Positions 1 to 6,220 of a DNA stretch of 8,924 nucleotides are shown piece after piece (the first letter of the stretch is position 1; the number at the start of each line of letters is the position of its first letter). This stretch comes from JBBIKU01 sp037445245. GTDB lineage: Bacteria; Chloroflexota; Anaerolineae; Anaerolineales; Anaerolineaceae. The DNA is taken from NCBI GenBank assembly GCA_037445245.1, contig JBBIKU010000098.1, positions 1 through 8,924 of the forward strand, given 5' to 3'. Both the position numbers and the translations under genes were made by a program. The notes below the pieces were generated by a model. That model was not told the DNA's origin and searched no databases. It was given only the letters and a program-made list of their open reading frames with translations.

Positions 1-115
1 GTTTTTCTGCTCGGTTTCCCCGCTCCACCAAAAGCAGGCTGACGAGCGCCCCCCCGATAAAACCCACCGTGACGAACAAAAAGGCAAGAAGAATCTGATT
101 CAGGAGCGGCGACAT
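1..115 (-). CDS. Small membrane protein, N-terminal part only (runs off the left edge)
   Basis: A minus-strand reading frame opens with ATG at 115-113 and stays open for 38 codons to the window edge, so the C-terminus is missing. It is preceded by a textbook Shine-Dalgarno AGGAGG (plus-strand 120-125) only four bases from the ATG. The visible part is one hydrophobic segment, about residues 5-30 (motifs AFLFVTVGFIGG and LVSLLLVE), followed by a charged stretch ERGNRAEK. This looks like a single transmembrane anchor followed by a basic region facing the cytoplasm, or the first helix of a larger membrane protein. It begins 21 bases after the mutM stop and is probably the last visible gene of the same operon. 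I do not recognise the family and assign no function. Confidence 0.6.
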   Translation of the reverse strand, partial: MSPLLNQILLAFLFVTVGFIGGALVSLLLVERGNRAEK

Positions 116-136
116 GACACCTCCTCAGCCGGGTGC

Positions 137-973
137 TTACCCGGACGGCATCAAAGGTTGACAGGATGGGCAGTAATGCGTGCCGCGCTGCCCAATCTGT
201 AAACGGGCGATGGGCGTGTTACAGCGCAGACAGGGTTCACTGCTTCGTCGGTAAACCCGAAACTTGTTTTGAAAATCTCCGCCACGGTAAACCCAATCGA
301 TGCTGGCGCCGTTGGCGCGGATGCCTTCATTGAGCACGGAACGAATGGCTGCCAGCAGACGTTCGGCGTGCTCGAAGCTCAAACGATTGGCGGGTTGCGC
401 CGGATGCAACCCGGCCTGGTGCAGCGCTTCATCGCTATAGATATTTCCCATGCCTGCCAGAAAGGACTGATTGAGCAGCAACGCTTTGAGGCGGGAATGA
501 TGGGACGTCAACCGGCGATGAAATTCCTGGGGGGTAAAGGTTTCATCCAGTGGTTCGGGACCCAAACCGTTCAAAACCGTTTGCGGATCGTTCACCAACC
601 AGATTCTACCAAATTTTCGAGGATCGTTAAACACCAGCGTCGTGCCATCCGTGAAGGTGATGGCAGCCCGGTCGTGGGCGGCAGGCTGCCGGGCGGCGTC
701 ACGGGCGGCGACCCACAGGTCACCACTCATGCGCAAATGTAGCAACAGGGTGTCCTGGTTCAGTTGAATGCAGATGTACTTTCCCCGGCGGTAGATCGTA
801 TCAACGCCCTGCCCTGGTAGCCGGCGGTAAAAGTCCTCCGGCGCCGGCGCTGCCAGGGTGCGCTGCCAATACAGATGCGCCTGTTGCACCACGCGCCCCG
901 GTAGGGGGATACCGTTGCGCCCACCTTCCCGCAGCGCCCGCACAATGGTTTCGACTTCAGGCAATTCGGGCAT
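137..973 (-). CDS. mutM: Formamidopyrimidine-DNA glycosylase (Fpg/MutM)
   Basis: This is a bifunctional DNA glycosylase/AP lyase that excises oxidised purines such as 8-oxoguanine in base-excision repair. The 278 residues match the usual family length. It starts MPELPEVET, which gives the catalytic N-terminal proline (Pro2 after Met removal) and Glu3. K65 in the YRRGKY motif corresponds to the conserved lysine near position 57 of the E. coli enzyme, and M82 in RMSG is the helix-intercalating methionine. The helix-two-turn-helix spans about 163-192 and contains the conserved GMGNIYSDE (N177). The C-terminal zinc finger has C248, C251, C268 and C271, with the conserved R263 in its hairpin. The ATG lies nine bases after the prs stop without a clear Shine-Dalgarno, which suggests translational coupling. 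All key residues are present and the gene looks intact. Confidence 0.97.
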   Translation of the reverse strand: MPELPEVETIVRALREGGRNGIPLPGRVVQQAHLYWQRTLAAPAPEDFYRRLPGQGVDTIYRRGKYICIQLNQDTLLLHLRMSGDLWVAARDAARQPAAHDRAAITFTDGTTLVFNDPRKFGRIWLVNDPQTVLNGLGPEPLDETFTPQEFHRRLTSHHSRLKALLLNQSFLAGMGNIYSDEALHQAGLHPAQPANRLSFEHAERLLAAIRSVLNEGIRANGASIDWVYRGGDFQNKFRVYRRSSEPCLRCNTPIARLQIGQRGTHYCPSCQPLMPSG

Positions 974-982
974 GGCACGCGG

Positions 983-1975
983 TCATTCGTTGAACATTTC
1001 GCCCACGCTGCGCCCCTCATTGGCGCGCAGGATCACCTCGCCCAGCAGTTCTGCCACGGAAAGCACCCGCAGCCGATCACCGAAAAGAGCTGCTTTGGCG
1101 GGGGGGATGGGAATGGTATCGGTGGTGATGAATTCGCGCACCGGCAAAGCAGATAGGCGCTCGGCACTGTCGCTCGAGAGCAGGGGATGCACAAAAATCA
1201 CGTACACATCCCGGGCGCCTTTCTCTTTGACGGTCGTCACCGCCTGAACGATCGAACTGCCGGTGTCTACCTCATCATCCACGATGATGACATCCCGGTC
1301 GGCTACATCGCCGATCAGGGTCAGGGCTTCGGCTTTCGAATCGTTATAAAGGCGGCGCTTTTCGATGAAAGCCATTGGAACGTTGAGTTTGGCGGCAAAA
1401 TTGCGCCCCTTTTTGGCAAAACCGAGATCGGCGGTGACCACCACCGGGCGGTGCATGTTCGCCTGAATCGAGCGGGCGTAATCGGTGAGGAGATGGAAGG
1501 CGGTCAACACATCGCCCGGAATGGAAAAGAAGCCCTGGATCTGCCCGGCGTGTAAATCGAGGGTCATGTAACGGTCGGCGCCGGCAACTTCGATCATGTC
1601 TGCCACCAGGCGGGCCGTGATGGGGATGCGCGGCTGGTCTTTTTTGTCTGAGCGGGCATAGCACAGATAGGGGACCACCGCCGTGACGCGCGCTGCCGAA
1701 TCAAGCCGCAGTGTTTGCAACAGAATCAGTAATTCCATCAAATTGCGGTGCACCGGCGCCGGCGTGGTTTGGATGACGTAGCAATCCTGTCCGCGCACAC
1801 TGGAATGCAGTTTGACGAACAAATTATCGTTCGGGAAAGTAACAATGTCGCGCGGACAAAGCTCAACGCCGATGTACGAAGCGATTTTAGCTGCCAGCTC
1901 CGGGCACGCCGTTCCGGCGTAAAGTTTAACACCACCATACATCATTCGTTCGTGGCGTTGAATTAAAAGCGGCAT
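983..1975 (-). CDS. prs: Ribose-phosphate pyrophosphokinase (PRPP synthetase), somewhat divergent
   Basis: It makes PRPP from ribose 5-phosphate and ATP, the precursor for nucleotides, histidine, tryptophan and NAD. I chose the ATG at 1975 (330 aa) because AGGGAGAC lies just upstream. An in-frame GTG at 2038 would add 21 residues, has no ribosome site, and would make the protein longer than the usual 310-330 aa. Visible motifs are KLYAG near residue 17, YARSDKK near 106-112, the DLHAGQIQGFF loop at 140-150 with its metal-binding histidine (H142), the catalytic-loop KRR at 206-208, and the PRPP-binding signature VDDEVDTGSS at 232-241. Several usually fixed positions differ. The DGE-type loop reads NDNLFV (49-54), PVNDN is PVHRN (74-78), and the SPDxGG region reads TADLGFAKKG (181-190). 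The fold and activity assignment are secure, but regulation by phosphate or ADP cannot be assumed. It sits between aspS and mutM in the same operon. Confidence 0.93.
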   Translation of the reverse strand: MPLLIQRHERMMYGGVKLYAGTACPELAAKIASYIGVELCPRDIVTFPNDNLFVKLHSSVRGQDCYVIQTTPAPVHRNLMELLILLQTLRLDSAARVTAVVPYLCYARSDKKDQPRIPITARLVADMIEVAGADRYMTLDLHAGQIQGFFSIPGDVLTAFHLLTDYARSIQANMHRPVVVTADLGFAKKGRNFAAKLNVPMAFIEKRRLYNDSKAEALTLIGDVADRDVIIVDDEVDTGSSIVQAVTTVKEKGARDVYVIFVHPLLSSDSAERLSALPVREFITTDTIPIPPAKAALFGDRLRVLSVAELLGEVILRANEGRSVGEMFNE

Positions 1976-1980
1976 AACCT

Positions 1981-1988
1981 GTCTCCCT
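1981..1988 (-). promoter_or_regulatory. Ribosome binding site of prs (decides its start)
   Basis: On the minus strand the sequence AGGGAGAC lies here, with the GGGAG core seven bases before the ATG at 1975. No comparable site precedes the in-frame GTG at 2038 or the internal ATG-ATG pair ten codons downstream, so this site fixes the start. Confidence 0.7.
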
Positions 1989-2044
1989 GTTTGAATTGTT
2001 TCATCATCAAATAGCTTGCGATTGCAAATCTCCGCCACCCAGGT

Positions 2045-3364
2045 TTATGGGTTGAGCCGGTTGGGACCCCGGAAGAGATAGACTGCTTCGCGCACATTGT
2101 TCAACGCCAGCATCACCATCAACAGGCGCGACAGTCCCAAGCCGAAGCCACCGTGTGATGGGCAGCCGTAACGGAAGAAGTCCAGGTAGAACTGAATCGG
2201 CTCCAGGTTGAGCCCCTTCTCCTGCGCCTGGGCGCATAAAATATCGTAACGGTGCTCGCGTTGGGCGCCGGTAGTGATCTCCAAGCCGTTGGCGATCAGG
2301 TCGAAACTTCGGGTCAGATGCGGCTGGTCGGGGTGGCGCATGTGATAGAAGGGACGCACACTGATGTTCCAATCGGTGATGAAGACAAAATCGTGACCCA
2401 ATTTTTCCTTCACGTACTGCGCCACCGCCCGTTCCCCGCTGGGGTCCAGCTCGTCCTTTTTTTCGGGGGGGAGGGTGTAGCCGACCTCTTTAAGCGCCTG
2501 GTGCGCCTCCGCCATCGTCAGGCGCGGGAAGGGAATTTCGGGCACCCTGATCTGCACATCCAGCAATTCTTTGATGGCGTCGCTGTGAGTGTCTTTGACT
2601 CGCTGGTAGACATACTGAAGCCAGCGTTCCATTGCGCTCATGACATCCTCGTGCGATTCGATCCAGGACATTTCCATATCGATGCTGGTGAACTCAGTCA
2701 TGTGCCGCGAGGTGAAAGAGGGGTCGGCGCGAAATACCGGTCCGATCTCGAATACCCGCTCGAAACCGCCCGCCATTGCCATTTGCTTGTAAAACTGGGG
2801 CGATTGCGCCAGGTAAGCCTTGCGCTCGAAATAGGGCAGCTCGAACAGTTCAGCGCCGCTCTCGCTAGGACTTCCCATCAGCTTGGGCGAATGTATTTCG
2901 ATGAAACCGTTGGCTAACCAGTGTTCGCGCATTGCCATCTCGACTGTGGTTTGCACCTCGAAGATGATGCGGGTTTGCGGGCGACGCAGATCGAGGGAAC
3001 GCCAATCCAACCGAAAATCAAGCGCCGGCAGCGTTTCGCCAAAGGGATCAAACGGAAGCGGCGATTCGGCGGCGTTGTTAACGCTCAGGGTTTCGAGTTG
3101 AATCTCAATCCCGCCCAGTTTGACCACCGCATTATCCACTACCTTGCCGGTGATGGTTACGGCGCTTTCGCTGCCCAACCCAGAGATCAATTCTGCCAAG
3201 GCGGGATCGTTCTCTTTCCAAAACGCCACTTGAACTAACCCGGTGCGATCACGCAGAATCAAGAATTGCATTTTTTTTTGATCACGAAGCGTTTGCAACC
3301 AACCCTGCACTTTAACTTCTTTTCCGATCGCCTTTCGCAAGCTACCGATGTAAGTGCGTTCCAT
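2045..3364 (-). CDS. aspS: Aspartyl-tRNA synthetase, short archaeal-type form without the bacterial insertion
   Basis: It charges tRNA with aspartate and belongs to class IIb. At 439 aa it lacks the GAD insertion of the roughly 590-aa bacterial enzymes and matches the archaeal/eukaryal-type form. An OB-fold anticodon-binding domain occupies about residues 1-100, and the catalytic core follows. The AQSPQFYKQ motif at 186-194 is typical of AspRS; AsnRS usually reads VSGQ there. Motif 2 is at 211-231 (FRADPSFTSRH, then EFTSID). Motif 3 at 406-415 reads GFGLGLSRLL, so the usual glutamate before the invariant arginine is serine (S412). Short AspRSs are often non-discriminating, charging both tRNA-Asp and tRNA-Asn for the GatCAB route. 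The residue usually Trp or His after the GW motif is Gln (Q24), so I cannot settle this here. An A9 run encodes Q29-K31. The AGGAG ribosome site lies about 12 bases upstream of the ATG. Confidence 0.92.
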   Translation of the reverse strand: MERTYIGSLRKAIGKEVKVQGWLQTLRDQKKMQFLILRDRTGLVQVAFWKENDPALAELISGLGSESAVTITGKVVDNAVVKLGGIEIQLETLSVNNAAESPLPFDPFGETLPALDFRLDWRSLDLRRPQTRIIFEVQTTVEMAMREHWLANGFIEIHSPKLMGSPSESGAELFELPYFERKAYLAQSPQFYKQMAMAGGFERVFEIGPVFRADPSFTSRHMTEFTSIDMEMSWIESHEDVMSAMERWLQYVYQRVKDTHSDAIKELLDVQIRVPEIPFPRLTMAEAHQALKEVGYTLPPEKKDELDPSGERAVAQYVKEKLGHDFVFITDWNISVRPFYHMRHPDQPHLTRSFDLIANGLEITTGAQREHRYDILCAQAQEKGLNLEPIQFYLDFFRYGCPSHGGFGLGLSRLLMVMLALNNVREAVYLFRGPNRLNP

Positions 3365-3409
3365 GTTCTTTTTCTGCTCCTCGGTTTCGTTTTTGGCGTA
3401 GCGCGTTTT

Positions 3410-4426
3410 TCAATCTGTTTCTATGGTGGGTGTGGCCAGCAATTCTCCCACCGCGGCGGAGGGCGACAACTGGCGCTGAGCGAGCTTTTCCACCACCGAC
3501 TGATATCGTTCTTGCGGCAGAGTGGAACGCCAGCGGCTGATTAACTCGGAGCAGGCTAGCTCATCCAGCCGCCGCCGGATGCGTTCCATCTCGCGCTGTT
3601 GCCACAAGCTGTGTCGCTTGAGATAAGCAGCGTGCTCCAGGATGGTCTGCGCCAAGGCGGATACGCCCTGCCCCTCGGCAGCCACCGTCCGCAGCACAGG
3701 GATTTCCCATGGCGCGCTCGGCGTTTCTTTACTCCTCTGCGGGCGGTCTTCGGGGAGCAGCGTTTGTTGCTTGTGGTTGCCTGCCCGTTGCAGCATGGCG
3801 CGCAAGACGTATTCGGTGTTCTCGACCTCAGGGCGGTCGGCTTTGTTGATCACCAGGATGTCAGCGATTTCCAAAATACCAGCCTTGATGGCTTGAATGT
3901 CGTCGCCCGTGCCGGGAGCCTCGACCACCACCACTGTGTGCGCCAGGCGCGCAACATCGACCTCAGATTGCCCGGCGCCGACCGTTTCGATCAGGATGCG
4001 GGCGAACCCGGCAGCATCCAGCACCTGTACGATGGCGTCGGTGCTGCGAGCCAGTCCACCTGCCGCCCCCCGTGCTGCCATGGAACGGATGAACACACCC
4101 TCATCGCCTGCTACGTCCCGCATCCGCACCCGGTCACCGAGCACTGCGCCGCCGCTGAAGGGGCTGGAAGGGTCAACCGCAACCACCGCCACCTGTGAGG
4201 GCATTTCATCCCCTTGCGGCTGGCGAAACTGACGCACCAATTGGTTGACCAGGGTGGATTTTCCGCTCCCTGGCGCGCCGGTGACGCCGATCAGGTGCGC
4301 ATGCCCGGTGTAGGGATAAAGTTCGTCCAGCGCCTGTTTTCCTGCCGGGGTGTCATTCTCCACCTCGGTCAACAGACGTGAGAGCGCCAGACGCTCGCCG
4401 CTCAATGTGGCTTCCAGCAGGCTCAT
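3410..4426 (-). CDS. meaB: ArgK/MeaB-family GTPase, chaperone of a B12-dependent acyl-CoA mutase
   Basis: MeaB-type G proteins gate adenosylcobalamin loading of methylmalonyl-CoA mutase and protect the enzyme from inactivation. The older ArgK name came from an arginine-transport role that is probably secondary. The protein has 338 aa, close to the family's usual length. Visible motifs are Walker A GAPGSGKST at 50-58, the VDPSSPFSGGAVLGDRVRM switch region at 84-102, the G3-type ETVGAGQSE at 147-155, and NKAD at 194-197 for guanine recognition. A polar stretch at about 217-239, rich in Gln, Pro and Ser, looks like a loop insertion. A helical C-terminal dimerisation arm follows from about 262. 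It begins 16 bases after the stop of the mutase B12 subunit, its expected partner, which supports the mutase-chaperone role. The ribosome site is weak, consistent with coupling to the upstream gene. Confidence 0.94.
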   Translation of the reverse strand: MSLLEATLSGERLALSRLLTEVENDTPAGKQALDELYPYTGHAHLIGVTGAPGSGKSTLVNQLVRQFRQPQGDEMPSQVAVVAVDPSSPFSGGAVLGDRVRMRDVAGDEGVFIRSMAARGAAGGLARSTDAIVQVLDAAGFARILIETVGAGQSEVDVARLAHTVVVVEAPGTGDDIQAIKAGILEIADILVINKADRPEVENTEYVLRAMLQRAGNHKQQTLLPEDRPQRSKETPSAPWEIPVLRTVAAEGQGVSALAQTILEHAAYLKRHSLWQQREMERIRRRLDELACSELISRWRSTLPQERYQSVVEKLAQRQLSPSAAVGELLATPTIETD

Positions 4427-4442
4427 GGCAGGGTTCCAGCGG

Positions 4443-4847
4443 TCATGTCACCGGCAGACCCAACGCCTGCCGGATATCGGAGATAACCCTGGCGGTTGGT
4501 GTTCCAGGGCCATACACGGCGTGCACGCCAAGCTTGAGCAAGGTTTCAACATCCGATTGGGGGATGATCCCGCCCACGAAGACGAGAACACCCTCCTGCC
4601 GGTTGGCGTGCAGCAATTCCATCACCCGCGGCACCAGCGACATATGGGCGCCTGAGAGGATCGACAAACCCACCACGTCCACATCCTCTTGCAGGGCGGC
4701 TTCGGCGATCATTTCAGGAGTTTGCCGCAATCCGGTGTAGATCACCTCCATGCCGGCATCGCGCAGGGCGCGCGCCACCACTTTGGCGCCGCGATCATGA
4801 CCATCCAGCCCCGGTTTGGCAATCAAAACGCGAATTTTTCTTTCCAT
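4443..4847 (-). CDS. mcmA2: B12-binding small subunit of methylmalonyl-CoA mutase (stand-alone)
   Basis: This is the cobalamin-binding subunit of an acyl-CoA mutase, most likely methylmalonyl-CoA mutase, which interconverts methylmalonyl-CoA and succinyl-CoA in propionate metabolism. The 134 aa comprise only the flavodoxin-like B12 domain. The base-off DxHxxG motif is D15-H17-G20 within KPGLDGHDRG, the SxL motif lies in VVGLSILSGAH, and the GG motif in VFVGGIIP. The catalytic TIM-barrel large subunit is not in the window and must be encoded elsewhere, as in archaea and other bacteria with split mutases. I start at the ATG at 4847 because GGAGAG lies nine bases upstream. The in-frame ATG at 4883 sits inside the TATAAT box and would precede the transcript. 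Isobutyryl- or ethylmalonyl-CoA mutase subunits look alike, so the substrate is inferred. argK/meaB follows directly. Confidence 0.92.
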   Translation of the reverse strand: MERKIRVLIAKPGLDGHDRGAKVVARALRDAGMEVIYTGLRQTPEMIAEAALQEDVDVVGLSILSGAHMSLVPRVMELLHANRQEGVLVFVGGIIPQSDVETLLKLGVHAVYGPGTPTARVISDIRQALGLPVT

Positions 4848-4856
4848 GTGGGTTTG

Positions 4857-4862
4857 CTCTCC
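4857..4862 (-). promoter_or_regulatory. Ribosome binding site of the mutase B12 subunit (decides its start)
   Basis: GGAGAG on the minus strand lies nine bases upstream of the ATG at 4847. It supports the 134-aa form over an extended one from 4883, which has no ribosome site and overlaps the promoter box. Confidence 0.6.
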
Positions 4863-4881
4863 AGATCGAACCTGATGTTTC

Positions 4882-4910
4882 ATTATACCGCGCCTTGCCT
4901 GCTGCGTCGC
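4882..4910 (-). promoter_or_regulatory. Candidate promoter of the leftward operon
   Basis: On the minus strand a perfect TATAAT lies at 4887-4882. Transcription would start near 4875 and give a leader of about 28 bases that contains the GGAGAG ribosome site of the mutase subunit. At 16-18 bases upstream (about 4904-4911) I see only GC-rich sequence such as GCGACG, not a TTGACA-like box. The -10 is therefore good and the -35 poor, which could mean activator dependence or a chance match. Confidence 0.45.
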
Positions 4911-4941
4911 CGGACACGATCGTCGCCCTGGCTGTTTCCCG

Positions 4942-4971
4942 CTAAGGCTGAGAACGAAGATCGTGAACCAT
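4942..4971 (-). other. Possible micro-ORF with a strong ribosome binding site
   Basis: On the minus strand AGGAGGA (plus-strand 4974-4980) is followed at once by ATG at 4971 and nine codons, MVHDLRSQP, ending in TAG at 4944-4942. It lies upstream of the TATAAT box, so it would be made only from a promoter further upstream. It shows no run of regulatory codons and no attenuator. It may be a leader peptide or a chance match. Confidence 0.2.
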
Positions 4972-5034
4972 TTTCCTCCTCACATTTGGGGTTATTCGAA
5001 CATGGCGCAATGCTCTGGCGTTGGACAACTAAGG

Positions 5035-5063
5035 TTGATAACGCGCCCGGCAGGTGGTAAACT
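5035..5063 (+). promoter_or_regulatory. Candidate promoter of the rightward chelatase gene
   Basis: TTGATA at 5035-5040 and TAAACT at 5058-5063 are separated by 17 bases, which fits a housekeeping-sigma promoter (five of six and four of six consensus bases). The start would be near 5070, giving a leader of about 50 bases before the ATG at 5120. AAGGA at 5105-5109 is the ribosome site, spaced a little long at about 10 bases. Confidence 0.4.
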
Positions 5064-5119
5064 TATAGGGTGGTGATAATGGACGTCGTGATTAACGATA
5101 GCGAAGGAAATCTTGCTCC

Positions 5120-6220
5120 ATGCCCATAATCTATCCCTTCACTGCCATCGTTGGACAGGAGCGCATGAAGCGCGCCCTGGTATTGAATGCCGTTGAACCG
5201 CGCATTGGCGGTGTGTTGATCCGCGGCGAGCGCGGCACCGGAAAATCCACCGCGGCGCGTGCCCTTGCCGCCCTGCTGCCGCACGTTCGCGTCGTTAAGG
5301 ATTGCCGTTTTGGCTGCGATCCTGATCATCAGAGTTCGTGGTGCACCGAGTGCCGCGAGCGTTTTGCCAGGGGTGAGGCCCTGCCAGTCAGCGCCCGCCC
5401 TACTCCCTTCATCGACCTGCCGGTCTCAGCCACCGAAGACCGCGTCGTCGGTACACTGGACATTGAAAAAGCGATCCAGAAGGGGGAACGACACTTCGAG
5501 CCGGGCGTGCTGGCAGCCGCCAACCGCGGTTTGCTGTATATCGATGAAGTCAACCTGCTGGATGATCATGTGGTGGACGTACTGCTGGATTCAGCCGCCA
5601 TGGGTATGAACATCGTCGAACGGGAGGGCATTTCGTTCTCGCATCCGGCGCGTTTCATTCTGGTCGGCACGATGAATCCCGAAGAGGGCGATCTGCGACC
5701 GCAATTGTTAGACCGTTTTGCCCTCTCAGTCGAAATTCACGGCATTCGCACCGCGCGCGAGCGGGTCGCCATTATGGAGTACAACCTAGCGTTCGAAGCC
5801 GCCCCCGAAGCGTTTCGCAACCGGTGGCTCGAGAAGGAAAATGAGCTCTCGAAACAGATCGAGCGCGCCCGCCAGATCATCGGTCAGGTGCGCCATACCA
5901 ATCGCGACCTGCTTTCCATCGCCTCGCTGACCGCCTCGCTCAACGTCGATGGGCACCGCTCGGATCTGGTGATCTTGAAAGCTGCCCGCGCCCAGGCTGC
6001 CTTTGAGGGGCGAAAGGCGATCACCGACCGCGACATCGCCCTGGCGGCGGAGCTGGCGCTGCCGCACCGCATGAAACGCGGCCCCTTCCAGCAGCTCGAG
6101 ATCGGGATGGAAGAACTGCAGGAACGCATCGAAAAACTGCAGGGTGAACAGAGCGGTGAAAACCAATTCCGTGACGGTGAGACCGAAGCAGAAGAAACTG
6201 CCTGGCAAAAAAAAACTTAA
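5120..6220 (+). CDS. chlD: AAA+ chelatase ATPase: stand-alone ChlI/BchI-like product and N-terminal half of a ChlD-type fusion
   Basis: This is an AAA+ ATPase of the magnesium/cobalt chelatase family, which drives metal insertion into a tetrapyrrole by the large subunit. The 366 aa match a free ChlI/BchI small subunit. Walker A is GERGTGKST at 36-44, Walker B is LLYIDEVN at 138-145, the sensor-1 region is GTMNPEEGDLRPQLLDRF at 183-200, and the lid with GHRSD is at 278-282. Four cysteines (C62, C66, C75, C78) near the start of the family's insertion could bind Zn or another metal. After residue 330 an acidic, glutamate-rich linker begins, as found between the AAA+ and VWA halves of ChlD/BchD. 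The frame ends at TAA 6218-6220, right after an A9 run, and the VWA half continues in the -1 frame. In a B12 context cobalt chelation is the likelier role. Mg chelation cannot be excluded because the large subunit is not visible. Confidence 0.92.
   Translation: MPIIYPFTAIVGQERMKRALVLNAVEPRIGGVLIRGERGTGKSTAARALAALLPHVRVVKDCRFGCDPDHQSSWCTECRERFARGEALPVSARPTPFIDLPVSATEDRVVGTLDIEKAIQKGERHFEPGVLAAANRGLLYIDEVNLLDDHVVDVLLDSAAMGMNIVEREGISFSHPARFILVGTMNPEEGDLRPQLLDRFALSVEIHGIRTARERVAIMEYNLAFEAAPEAFRNRWLEKENELSKQIERARQIIGQVRHTNRDLLSIASLTASLNVDGHRSDLVILKAARAQAAFEGRKAITDRDIALAAELALPHRMKRGPFQQLEIGMEELQERIEKLQGEQSGENQFRDGETEAEETAWQKKT
6207..6220 (+). other. Programmed frameshift or slippage site: A9 run with the zero-frame stop one codon later
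   Basis: Nine consecutive A occupy 6207-6215. In the zero frame this reads CAA AAA AAA ACT TAA, so 6208-6214 is an A_AAA_AAA heptamer in the correct phase for tandem -1 slippage. The -1 frame has its last stop at 6178-6180 and the zero frame stops at 6218-6220. The frame change must therefore fall between 6181 and 6217, which contains the run. RNA polymerase slippage adding one A would give the same fusion. Ten bases after the heptamer, CGGCG (6225-6229) can pair with CGCCG (6248-6252), with an inner TCG/CGA stem at 6232-6242. This is a possible stimulator but weak in such GC-rich DNA. A homopolymer sequencing error is the alternative. Confidence 0.75.

Larger units (their letters stand above)
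4888..5119. other. Divergent intergenic region between the B12-mutase and chelatase operons
   Basis: About 230 bases lie between the leftward promoter box and the chelatase start. The region holds a palindromic ACGATCGT core at about 4917-4924, a minus-strand AGGAGGA with a nine-codon micro-ORF (4942-4971), and a rightward promoter candidate (5035-5063). I looked for a cobalamin riboswitch, including the conserved B12-box elements, because the flanking genes use or make B12, and saw none on either strand. Confidence 0.5.

Noticed and set aside
2005..2035. Small hairpin (TTGC-AATC-GCAA) between aspS and prs
   Set aside because: It has only four or five base pairs and no U-run, so it is not a terminator and is likely to be chance.
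1976..2038. N-terminal extension of prs from a GTG at 2038
   Set aside because: There is no ribosome site, the extra 21 residues are unlike the family, and a good AGGGAGAC site serves the ATG at 1975.
4848..4883. Longer mutase subunit starting at ATG 4883
   Set aside because: That ATG overlaps the TATAAT box and has no ribosome site. The shorter start has GGAGAG at normal spacing and fits the family N-terminus.
4888..5119. Cobalamin riboswitch between the B12-related operons
   Set aside because: I saw no B12-box-like conserved segment or multi-stem architecture on either strand, and the leader lengths implied by the promoter candidates (28 and 50 bases) are too short.
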